Below, one piece after another: positions 1-10,554 of a DNA stretch of 64,000 nt; the first letter of the stretch is position 1, and each line of letters begins with the position of its first letter. The position numbers and the translations under genes are program-made. This DNA comes from Vombatus ursinus (Eukaryota > Chordata > Mammalia > Diprotodontia > Vombatidae): positions 132,518 to 196,517 of the forward strand of contig NW_020954626.1 of NCBI RefSeq assembly GCF_900497805.2, read 5' to 3'. Under the pieces are notes generated by a model, which was given only the letters and a program-made list of their open reading frames with translations, did not search any database and was not told the DNA's origin.

Positions 1-600
1 AGAAGAGAGAAGTAGTAGCCAAGGGTAACACTGGTTTAGAGCACAAGCTTATTTGCAAAACACTACCAAGGACAATGAGTAAAATTTTTGTCAAAACAGC
101 AAAAAGTAGTTGAGAAAGGGACTTGATAGATAGCTTGGTGTTATATTCAAATCATTCCAAGAATATCTGTTGATGAAACTGGAAGTAGGACAAATAAGAT
201 TTTAAATGGAACAGGTTATCCAGAATTTTTATAGTCATCTATTCTCATTAATAAAAGCCAAATATCATCACACTATTCTCATTAGAAGTAGAACCTCAAT
301 ACCCAATGTACAATGTAAGTTAAGTGACAACAGTAAAGAAAAAAAATGAAGTTGGGAAGAATGGATGGACCTGATCAAACATATATGGAAGAAATCAGTA
401 ACAGAAGCAGTCCAATTTTAAAATAACTCAGGGAACTCAATATTATTTTAAAAAATGGTATACTCCAAGACTACAGAATGCTTTTGCCAAAAAAGAGAGA
501 CCAAAACATTAGCAATTATCAACTCACAGTTCTCTCATCTAAATAAAATATAAAATTTCTGCAAGAATGCAATATACATGCATTATAAAGATACTTGACA
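1..600 (+). mobile_element. Degraded RTE-type LINE fragment (ORF2 reverse transcriptase)
   Basis: Around 340-560 the plus strand encodes scraps such as RMDGPDQ and LLPKKRDQNISNYQL. They match the GPDGI and IPKKGDxxxxNYRPISLL blocks of LINE reverse transcriptases and look most like RTE/BovB. The frame is broken many times. A SINE interrupts it at 601 and it may continue to about 900. Confidence 0.45.
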
Positions 601-774
601 GGGGCAGCTAGGTGACTCAGTGGATAGAGCTCTGGCCTTGGAATCATGAGGACCTGAGTTCAAATCCAACCTCAGACACTTGACACTTACTAGCTGTGTG
701 ACCCTGGGCAAGTCACTTAACCCTGAATGCCTCACCAAAAAAAAAAAAAAAAAAAAGGCAAAAAATGAAAAAAA
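601..774 (+). mobile_element. tRNA-derived CORE-SINE (marsupial type)
   Basis: Starts GGGGCAGCTAGGTG, with A box-like and B box-like (GAGTTCAAATCC) pol III motifs, a CORE region (TGTGACCCTGGGCAAGTCAC) and an A tail. The flanking duplication AAAGATACTTGA is seen at 587-598 and 775-786. It is inserted in the RTE fragment. Confidence 0.85.
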
Positions 775-1039
775 AAAGATACTTGATATATGGAGTATAA
801 GCAAGCTTTTGCAAACTATTTTCTTATATAAACCATATTTTTATGATCACACAAATGAAAGAAAAATACAGAAAATAAGATTCCATTTTATTATAAAATA
901 GCATTAGACACTGTAGCACAGAATGCAGTTTTGAAGGCTCCCTTTAAACAAGGATTTAAAATCATACAAAGTTATGATAGTTGCAATTATGGAAATAACA
1001 TTGTTCAATGATGTGGCACCATGAAAGCTGTGTGAAACT

Positions 1040-1233
1040 ATGGAAAAAGTACTTAATCTATAATCAGAAAAACCTAGTTTCAAACCATTCCCGTACAGTT
1101 TTACGACCTGTATAACCTTGTGTTGTATAACTCACATAAACTCCAAAGGCCTCAGAGACTTTGCACATGTATAAAATGAGGCTGAACTTGATGGACTTTG
1201 AGGTCTCTTCCACTCTAGATCTATGATCTGCCT
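1040..1233 (+). repeat. MIR-type SINE, diverged
   Basis: The segment GGCCTCAGAGACTTTGCACA, followed by ATAAAATGAGG and then CTCTTCCACTCTAGATCTAT, matches the CORE and 3' part of MIR-like SINEs. Confidence 0.6.
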
Positions 1234-1884
1234 AATGTGTTTGCCATTGTCAAGGAAAAAGTCCCACAAAAAATTCAAACAAAAGGATTCACAGGTCACA
1301 TCTTGTTAACTATTTGAGCCCTAGAATGCTTTTATAAAGACTCCTCAGTGAAATCCACTGGAGTGCAGGCAAAACAAAGTGGATGAAAAACACACACCAA
1401 TTCTACTATATGGCCAGACCTGTAGCTGTACAGGCAGTCTCTCAAGTTTGTCCAAAAATGTGTGTATTGTATCTGGAGTAGGCAATGCAAATAGAAAATC
1501 TAGGCTCAGAATTGAGGAGCAAGAGGAAAAAATTAGACTAGACTGAATTTGAAAAACTTAAATTACTTCCAATAATCTCTACTTGTTCCCAGCTACAAAA
1601 GCCCATCTTTAATAAAAGCATTACACCCAATGATGAGACACTCCAATACTAGAAGAATTAAAATTATCAATAACCCAAAGGGCAATGGAAAGATTTGTAG
1701 TGGGCATAAGGAAGGTATATACAGCATGTTAATTGTGATTTGTAAGGAAGTGGTATAAAGATAATATCGAAAACACATTTGACCTAAAAACAAGTTGTGC
1801 TGTTCATGAACAACAAACAGAACAAGAACAATGCGCAGAAAGTCTAAGCCATACACTAGCCTGTAGGTTAACAGTATAGGGATA

Positions 1885-1974
1885 CACTATTCCTGTAAGT
1901 TTAATGATTATCTCTATGTATATGACTCTTGGATCCAGCCCTTGTCTCTCTCCTGAGTTCGATTTCCCTATCTC
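1885..1974 (+). repeat. L2 LINE fragment
   Basis: TTTAATGATTATCTCTATG...GACTCTTGGATCC...CTCTCTCCTGA matches the L2 ORF2 block also seen at 3450-3515. It is interrupted on its right by MAR1. Confidence 0.55.
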
Positions 1975-2165
1975 CAACTTTGTAGTTGTTCTATCATTTC
2001 AGTCGTGTCTGACTCTTTGTGATCCCCATTTGGGGTTTTCTTGGCAAAGATACTGAAGTGAATTGCCATTTTCTTCTCCAGCTCATTTTACAGATGAGGC
2101 AAATAGGGTTAAGTGATTTGGCCAAGGTCACATAGCTAGTAAGTGTCTGATACCTGATACCTTTA
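1975..2165 (-). mobile_element. MAR1-type CORE-SINE with BovB-like tail
   Basis: Read on the minus strand: a CORE segment (CTAGCTATGTGACCTTGGCC...), then GAGCTGGAGAAGAAAATGGC, then the RTE/BovB-like tail with AAGAGTCAGACACGACTGAA. The tRNA head is missing. A short duplication, GTGTCTGATACC repeated with CTTTAAG, adjoins at 2142-2191. Confidence 0.75.
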
Positions 2166-2519
2166 AGTGTCTGATACCTTTAAGATCTTGGATGAATGAA
2201 AGGAAAATCTCCAGAGCAATGGGTAGTCTCCCTATGGGTGATTTATAGGATAAGAATTAGATAGGAGGAGAGGGTATGGAGGGGCTGCAATCTATATCAA
2301 TGGAGGAAATGCCTATATCAATGATATCACAGTATCACAGTACTAACCATCCTTTCCAGTTGAGCTTAAAGACACAGGAAAAACAACGATACTTAAAACA
2401 TAACCATTTGTTATCTACAATCACCAAAGTAAGCTTGTAAATTGATTTGAATTAAATCTCAGCAGTAACATTTAAGAACTCATCTAAAACTAAACTTGAA
2501 ATATACAGCAATCGACTCT

Positions 2520-2985
2520 AGTAGCTACCTATTAATTCAAGAGCTGGCATTTAAAGCTCTTCACAACATGGCTCCAAACTAACTTTCCAGCCTTATTACC
2601 CAGTATTTGCCCTTCACAAACACTAAGGTCTAGTGGATCTCACCACATATATGACATCTCATCTCCATGCCTTTACACTGGTCATCCCCCATGCCTAGAA
2701 TATATCTCTTCTTCACTTCCACCTCTTAATACAGTTACCTTGAACTCAGTGCCATCTACTACATGAAACCTCTGCTGATGTACCCCGTTGCCTTCCCCTC
2801 AAAATTACCTGGTACTTACTTTGTATATACTTTGTATATACCCATATATATGTACATGATGTTTTCTTTGGCTAGATCATAAGGTCCTTGAGGGCAAGGA
2901 TTCTTTCACTCTTGTCTTGGTATCACCTACACCTAGCACATTCCAAGTACACAATAAGTGCTTAATAAATGCTTGTTGACTGACA
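2520..2985 (+). repeat. L2 LINE, 3' end
   Basis: Contains the L2 terminal landmarks GGTCCTTGAGGGCAAGGATT, CCTAGCACA and AATAAGTGCTTAATAAATGC, preceded by diverged ORF2 3' sequence. Confidence 0.8.
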
Positions 2986-3289
2986 TAAAAAATCTTAAAA
3001 ACAAACAAGACATTAAGGCAAAAAAATTACCTTGCTTCTTTTATCAATTTTAATGCTTCAGAAACTACCAACAAATTGATATTATTAAGTAGAATAAAAA
3101 AAAGTATTCCCAGATATGAAACATGCTGAAATATGGCATGGTAGGAGGGAGAAAAAACTCTGGAATATTTGCTGTTCTCTTCCATAACCAGTGCAACAAA
3201 TCTCAGAAATCTGTTTTCCAGTTGTGGTTCTCCATTATACCCTACAGAGGTGTTATTGTACTGATATTAGCAAGAGTTTTTAAAAAATT

Positions 3290-3733
3290 AATAAATTCCA
3301 TGGTCCTCAGGTCCCCTCCTGGGCCCTCTTCTTTCTCTCTACTCTCTCAATCAATCAGTAGGCATTCATTAAATGATTACGTGCCAGGCACTGTGCTAGG
3401 CCCTAAGGAAATAAAGTTTATATTATATTGGTGACCTCATCAGCTCCTGTAGGTTTAATGATTATCTCCATGTAGATGACTCCTGGATCTAACCCTTGTC
3501 TCTCTCCTGAACCTCCTTACTGCAGCTGACGTGAGCACCATCTTTTCAGTCATCCAAGTTTATAACCTCATTTGTCATCCTTGACAGCATTCTCATTCAT
3601 CCCACATTCTCAATCAATTTCCAAATTCTGTCTTTTCTACCTCCACAAAATCTATTTGTCTCCCCTCACACATTCACAACTACTACAGTGTTGACCCTTA
3701 CCATCTCTCACTTGGGATTTTGAAATAGCTTCC
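3290..3733 (+). repeat. L2 LINE, 5' half of a split copy
   Basis: GGCCCTCTTCTTTCTCTCTA, GGTGACCTCATCAGCTCC and GTCATCCTTGACAGCATTCT are L2 ORF2 text in order. A piece of the unassigned old repeat (about 3352-3420) sits inside. The copy breaks at 3733 and resumes near 4612 (CTGATTGGTTTTGTTGCCTC..., CACACAGCTGCCAAAGC). Confidence 0.7.
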
Positions 3734-4611
3734 TGTGGGGAGTAAAATATAATCTAAAGGAAACAGGCACCTCCCTCCAAGCACAATAGGTTTATTAACA
3801 GTGATGCATATAAACTGTTAACATAGCAGGTCAGACTGGCCCCCTCAGAAAGGCCACTGCTCCTCCCTTAACGAGAAGGGAAAGACTAGGGTGGGGAACC
3901 TTTGGCCTAAAGACCACAAGTGGTCCTCTGGGTCCTCAAGTGTGACCCTTTGACTGAATCCAAACTTAATCCCCTTAATAAAAGGGTCTGTTCTGTAAAA
4001 CTTGGACTCAGTCAAAAGGCCACACTCAAGGACCTAGAAGGCCACATGTGGCCTTGGGGCTACAGTTTTCCCATCCCTGGGAAAGACCATTTCTTTTGAG
4101 ATGCAGGAAAGGGGAAAGTTAGGGAGCCTTAGGATTGACTAAAGGCGGGAAAAGTGGGTTGGCCTTCAGGTGTGGCTGAACATACTTCCCTTGAACAGCA
4201 ACTGGCATGCTAATTGCTTTATGGGCCTCAACTACCACTAGCAATCTTCACTAGAAAATAAAAATCACCTAAATCAGCCCTCTTTAGTTGTCCCCTTGGG
4301 GGAGATCAAACCATCCCTACAAGCACAAGGAAGGGCAAGGACGAAGAACTGTCCATGGGGAGGGGCTCCAGTTTAAGCTGGTCCACTGTTTACAAACAAC
4401 AAACAGAAGTCCCAGGTTAAACTGCAAGGCAAGCAAATGTCCCAGGGGCTAGTTGCAGGAGTTCATTTCCTTTTTACTCTTAGGACTGGGAGAGACCTCA
4501 TTTTGAACAGATGCTAATCATTATAAAAATCAATAGAGTATAAAATCATTACATTGTAAAATCAATGCAGTAGAAATCAGAGAAAATATTAATTTCTGTC
4601 TTTTCAAATCT
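3734..4611 (-). mobile_element. Solo-LTR-like retroviral fossil
   Basis: A ~0.88-kb block (0.68 kb without the MITE inside it) splits an L2. It starts TGTGGGG on the plus strand, has an AATAAA-type signal near its minus-strand 3' end, and ends in CA. No internal retroviral genes adjoin it, so it would be a solo LTR of old, unassigned ERV family. Flanking duplications are not convincing. Boundaries are approximate. Confidence 0.35.
3887..4079. mobile_element. hAT-type MITE with perfect 8-bp TSD
   Basis: 193 bp with near-palindromic ends: left TAGGGTGGGGAACC, right (reverse complement) CAGGGATGGGAAAA. It is flanked by GGAAAGAC at 3879-3886 and again at 4080-4087. Eight-bp duplications and CAGGG termini are hAT traits. 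The inverted arms extend inward (GACTGAATCCAAACTT against AAACTTGGACTCAGTC), so it could fold into a long hairpin. It has no coding capacity. It is inserted in the LTR-like block. Confidence 0.9.
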
Positions 4612-4850
4612 CTGATTGGTTTTGTTGCCTCAGATAAAGACTCCAATTCATGTTCCACACAGCTGCCAAAGCAATTTTCCTAAAGCACAGGTTTGACTAC
4701 ATCACTCCCTTTCTACTCAATATACTCTCTAGTAGCTTTCTATTTTCTTTAGGATAAAATATAAACACCCCTCTTTGACATTTAAAATTCCTCACAATCT
4801 GGTCCAATTCTAATTTTCTAACCATATGTCTCAATTTATTATTTTTCCTT
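4612..4850 (+). repeat. L2 LINE, 3' half of the split copy
   Basis: Continues the 3290-3733 copy: CACACAGCTGCCAAAGCAAT, CTAAAGCACAGGTTTGAC and AGGATAAAATATAAACACC are consecutive L2 blocks. Confidence 0.7.
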
Positions 4851-5202
4851 TAAAGAAATTAAATATAATTTCATTATTTAAAATTTTATATAAACCAATG
4901 GTTCTTTAAAAAAAAAAAAGTCAGTGCCAAAAGCCTAGTACATAACAACCACCTTAAAATAACAAAACAATCTGTACAGACAATGGAGGAAATAAGTTTA
5001 AAAAATAAAGGAAACAGATTGTGACTCCCTACTTCCAAGGAATTTTATAAACTGGCAGACCAAAATAAGGGAAAAATGGGGAGGTTTTCTATAATAGTAA
5101 AGTATTATTTTACCATATACTTTAAAAATGACATCAGCAATTTTTAAAACTAAGATTCCACCTTCAGAAGTCTAGAACCTTCACATGTACCCCTTCTCTT
5201 AC
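4851..5202. other. Intron 4 sequence, no feature seen
   Basis: AT-rich sequence between an L2 copy and the exon-4 donor. No repeat or coding signal is recognised. Confidence 0.5.
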
Positions 5203-5341
5203 CTGTTTGCTGGGCAGCATCCACCAGAAGCACAATTTTTGACCGATTATCAGGTCCTGCTGCACTGGTTTCTTTCTGAGTAGCTACACTTTTTACTGGT
5301 GGCCTTTTACTTTTTACATGTTGCTGTAAAAGCTGCTGCTG
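5203..5341 (-). CDS. SECISBP2L: SECISBP2L coding exon 4 (last exon in window)
   Basis: 139 nt with the first possible acceptor, or 136 nt with the next. Translation is QQQLLQQHVKSKRPPVKS..., then KETSAAGPDN and SKIVLLVDAAQQT plus one base. The 3' splice site is a run of four CAGs (5344-5333). The first AG gives QQQLLQQ and the second gives QQLLQQ, the form I remember for human. The donor is ACAG|gtaaga. The exon ends in phase 1. The next human block (DFPSDIANKS...) was not found in 1-5200, so it must lie further left. Confidence 0.93.
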
Positions 5342-8300
5342 CTGATTTAAATTGAAAAAATAATATACTACTTCAATAAAATAATACTGTGAAAATAAAT
5401 ACAAGTAAAATGAGGAGAATGGACTAGATCAGAGGTGTCAAGTTGGAGGCCCATAAAACTCTGAAGTGCTAACCAGATTAAAATGCATTGTTTAACAGAA
5501 TAAATAAAAAGACAATATGACATAAAGCTATTTTGTGATTTTCTAAGTCACTATTAAGTCAGGGTTCCTTAATAATTAATTGATAATTCCTACATCCCCT
5601 TTTAACTACAAAATTCTATTATACTAAGTACTTGACACAGAAACTTATGATCTAATATTAAAACAGATCACCTTTACCAAGAAGCTGACTTTTTGTTTTA
5701 CTAAAATATACTTATCATGTGGTAAGAATTTTCTCCTGAGAACAAAAAAGCATAAAAGGTTTTCTGCCAAAAAAGAAAAAAAAAAGGAAAACTCTGAATT
5801 CCTATTATATGGCTATTCTTTGCTTAACAATAACCGACTTGATAGAATTTTGAATTTAAGGAACTAAGCCTAGTTATTAATCCTCTCTAATATAGCCTCT
5901 CTCATTTTTTGGAATGTGTGCATCATGTGCTCTCACCTTATTTCTACTATCTCACAGCTTCCATTCCTTAGAAATTCCAAACAGATGACTATCAATGCAA
6001 TGTAGATTTACTTGGGACAGAGACAGACCCAATGTGTATTGGTTTTTTTTTTTTTACAGCAACTGCCTACTTCTGGTTTCTACTTTTTTCCCCCCCGAAG
6101 CACACTGTAACAAATGGCAAGTCTTTTCATGGGTCAGGGAGAAAGTACTGGCTCTCTGCTGTGCTGATAGACATGGCAACTGAAAAGTCATCTTTTAGGC
6201 TTCTAGTTCTTATTCAACTCCCAGTGACTAAGCAGGACAGAATTTTTATTTGCCAGTTGAAAAATTATGGCTTCAAGATAGGAAAGTATCCTTCAGCTAA
6301 AAAGCCTTAAAACAGAATTTGTTGTCTTGTTTGCCATAACTTAGCTTCAACAAATTCATTTATGCTCTCAAGGACTTCATTAATTCAGGGATATTTAGTC
6401 AAAAGTGGGGGTGGGGGAAGAAAGGGAGAGGAACTGTTCTGTTTCAAAAGACTATCTTGAGCATTTATCTTTAGTCTTGATCATAAATGGAGTAAATGAC
6501 TCATCCTCCCTACTCACTTGCTAGCCAGCTTTAAATTTTCATTTTGAAGCTACTCTAAGTTGTACCTAGAAGGGATGATTCTATGGTATTGTTAATACTG
6601 AGTAATACTATTAATGATTATCATCAGTTTAAAAAAAAGGGAAAAAACTTTTCTTAGTGGCTGTATCCAACGTCTTCATGCAGATGTCTGTTTACTATGC
6701 ACATTAAACAGACCCATAAAGAAGGTCAACCTGAACTACCTCTAACTGATGAGTAACCACAGATGATGGAATATATAAGAAGAGAAGGAAAAGACAAAAA
6801 CCTAATCCTTGGGATGGGAAAAAAAAGTTGGACCAAAAGGAGTAGTTCAGGATGGCATAGAAGGGAAAGAAATAAGCAAGACATTAGTCCCAAACTACCT
6901 GATTTTCTCTGAAAGGTTATTCAACATTCTTAAGTTTGATTTCATTTTTTAAGGTTTAGGAAAATTTATTTTCTGCTAAATACGGTGGAATTTTTATTTA
7001 AATAAATGAGAAAAACAGGATGTTAACAAAATTCACTTTTGTAGCCAAACTTTGAAGAAAATATATTATTCCCAATATATAGCAGCTATAGAAATGCTTC
7101 TTTACTTATATTGTCCAGCATTTTATACAACATAATTTTTTTTCCAATTCTATGCAATAATATAAACAGAATCAACCTAAGAGTGAAAGAGAACTTGAGA
7201 GAAATTCATAAAAATAACATTACAAGAGGCCGCTAAGTGGCACAGTGGATAGAGCACTGACCCTGGAATCAGGAGGACCTGAGTTCAAATCCAGCCTCAG
7301 ACACTTAATACTTACTAGCTGTGTGACCTTGGGCAAGTCACTTAACCCTAAATGCCTCACCAAAAAACAAAACAAAACAAAACAAAAAACCAATCACAGC
7401 AGATATGGGTGCCAGTCAGGCACCTTTCAGAATCCCAGATATTGTTTAAGTTCCAATTCTCACTACTAAATTTAGCAAATTGCATTAATAGTGTGTAAAA
7501 TATTTATTTTTTTTGCTTAGCATGACCCTAAGCATAATAATTGCTTCCAAGTGATTACATTTAAATCCTTTGGAAGCACAAGGATATTGTGATTACATAA
7601 ATTTATTTGAAAGACTATGAGAGGTAATGAAAAAGTACTCATAAAGAGTTTATTGAAAATAACTGAAAGGCAGAGAAAAAAATTTAATAAATGTTGTTTG
7701 TCCTTGTACATGATACAACACATATGTCTTTTGTCCAAGGACCAGTCTAGCTAAATTTGGAAAGGTGCATCACCAGATTGGTGACACCACCAAATGAACT
7801 CTCAGAAACTATCAACCAAGTCACAGAGAGGCTAGACTTTGGGATGGTGGCAGAAGTACCTACACTGACAAAAATCAGACAAAAACTGAAACAATTGATA
7901 TTTGCCCTGGATCATGGCAAAAGGGCCTTTCAAAAGATTTCACTTCCTACATATTTTTTTTATTTAGTGAGGTAATTGGGGTTACATGATTTGCTCAGAG
8001 TCACACAGTAGGAAGTAGGAAGGGTCTGAGGTCGCATTTGAACTCAGGTTCTCCTGACTCCAGGGCTGGTGCTCTATTGACTGCACCACCTAGCTGCCCC
8101 TACATTCTTTAATATAGTTTAAAACAGCAAATGATAAGTTATTTGCACCAACAATAACAAAACATATTCACACTTTTAAAGAAGTCAAGGAAGTTACTTA
8201 CTTTCTGCACAACAGGACCTCTGTTACTACTTCTACTTCTGTGGCTGGACAGTGGAAAGACTTGTCCAAGTTGATTTGGACGGTCTGTGCATTCTGTGGG

Positions 8301-10516
8301 AATAGTATTTAAAGTATTTGCTGCTGGAAAGGTGCTCGAGTAAGGTGTAGGAAAAGGATGATAAAATCCCATAACTTGGGCACATGGAGCTGGCATCAAC
8401 TGGTAGTATGTATATTCTGTAGAAACAGGTGGCTGAGCAGATATAATGGGATAAGCAAGGTATGGCCCTGGAGGATTTGGATTTGGTTGCTGCCATCGTA
8501 GGTCATTGTTATATAGTGGAAACTGTCTGTAAAGTTAATAGAAAAAGAGAACAAATTTATTAAATAAACAAGTCTAAAAAATCATGTTTAAGGTCTAAAA
8601 GTTTTGGTCTAAATTTAAAATCTAAAGCAAAAACAAGAAATTTTTTTCTATCATGAAAAAGAAAATAGTTCAGTAGAACCTTCTGGTAATGCTATCATGG
8701 GCAATAAAGTTTACCTTGCTTTGCTCTAGTGACTCAAATGTTATATATATGTGAAAAGATTTATTCTGTATTAAACATAAATCCAGTATGGTTTCTAACA
8801 GAGTTCAACTGCATCAGAAAATACTGAACAGAATCTACCACATTTACTTAAGCCTACAATTTCCTTGAGTTCTCACAGTTTTCATCTTAAAATCTAGGAA
8901 ATAAAATTTTATTTAAGCAACTCACTATTAGATCTACCAATGACAGCACCCTCCACCCCCAACAAATTCCAAAAGTTGTAGCAGTATTCTGTAAAGACTT
9001 ATGCTAAGGTCATCATATAAAGATCATCATATAAGATTCTACTTTTGCTTTTTTACTCCTTTCTCATACTCCTTCCTTAATAACATGGGTAGATACTCTC
9101 TTGAGTGCCACTTCCCTCCTCTAGCAACAGAAATGCTACCTAAGTGCAAGAAGAGAAGTAAAAACAAAAGCAATAAGCCTGACTATTCCAGTAGCACTAA
9201 TCTCAGTAGGGCACACTTAGGAGGTTCTCAAATATAACGGAGGAAGAGGGATATGCCTCCTATTTTATATTTACAACCTCTTCAAGGACTCTTCTGATGA
9301 GGTGTGCAAGGGGCTTAGGTCCAGGACTTCATATAAAACAAGGTGGCTGGCGAGGGGGGGAAGAAGGCAAGGGGCAGATGTTAGAAGAGGAAAAGAGAGA
9401 ACGTTATAAAGAAAATCTTTTTTTTTCTTTATTTTACTTCCCCAAATATAGAAGATATGCAAGCACATAGGAGATATGCATACATAAAAGACACTGGGTT
9501 TTAAAAAAAACTACTATTCAATATAATTTCAAAAATATTAACAAGGTTTTCTTTTGCTTATGAATTCTCCAGGATAATACGCTAACGTTGTTAAAAACAA
9601 TTCCCTTAATAAAAACAAAATACATGCTGTCAAAAGTTAACTGAAATCCAGAAAAGCTATCACATGTAAATGACTATATTAACATACATCCCATCAAAGG
9701 AAAAGTTAAATGCTGTCCTTAATTTTCTGTTATTTCTTTTAATATTGTTTTCTGTTACTTCTATTACTCAGTAACATTTATGAAATACTAGCAAAATCCC
9801 AACCAAAACAATTCCTTCAGACCCCATTATACAGCCAGCTCAACAATACTCAAAATCTAAGAGTCTTGAACATTTGGGGACAATTAACTTGAGTGTGTAA
9901 TATTTCTGGAGTATAGATTTACCGTCTTCACAGCTCACATATTTTGTGTAATAAATGGACAAATTAAGTAGCAATTACATTGCTAGTTATGACTAGAAAA
10001 GTCTATACAGATTCAAAAACAAGTAAGTTCTAATCATTAGACTATAAAATAGTTGATTGAAAAGTAAATATTGCACTAGCACCCAATACCTAGAGCTTGT
10101 AATAAATGTTTTCTGACTGAAAATAAATGCTAAATAGTCATACAAGATCTTATTGCTAAATCAAAGATTGGGAATAATTTATCATTGTATTAAAACTTAT
10201 CTTAGTAGGATTAATAGAATATAGACCCAAGAAGTTTTTATTGGCTTCTTCCTGCATCTTTCATTTCTCTCCTCTCATCAATTCAATTTTTAATCTAAAC
10301 AAGATTGAAGAATTTCATGGAATGATGAAAAAACATTCCTGTGGTCATCACTTTAACATGAGGTGTATATCCACAAACACACAGAAACACGTCTGTTTGT
10401 ACTTCATAATATAAAAATACTTTTAAAAATTGATTTTTCAAGCTTTAAGCAAAGGTTTAATTCTATAAGGCTCTTCAGTCATTTTTATGAACCTGAAAAA
10501 GTGCCAATGTTATAAG

Positions 10517-10554
<38 letters not shown>

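Noticed and set aside
601-774. tRNA gene from the A/B-box-like motifs in this and the other SINE copies
   Set aside because: The motifs belong to tRNA-derived SINE heads. No cloverleaf with matching acceptor stem is seen.
1-5202. SECISBP2L exon 5
   Set aside because: The expected peptide (DFPSDIANKS...GYCSPKHSN) was looked for on the minus strand and not found, so the exon must lie beyond the left edge.
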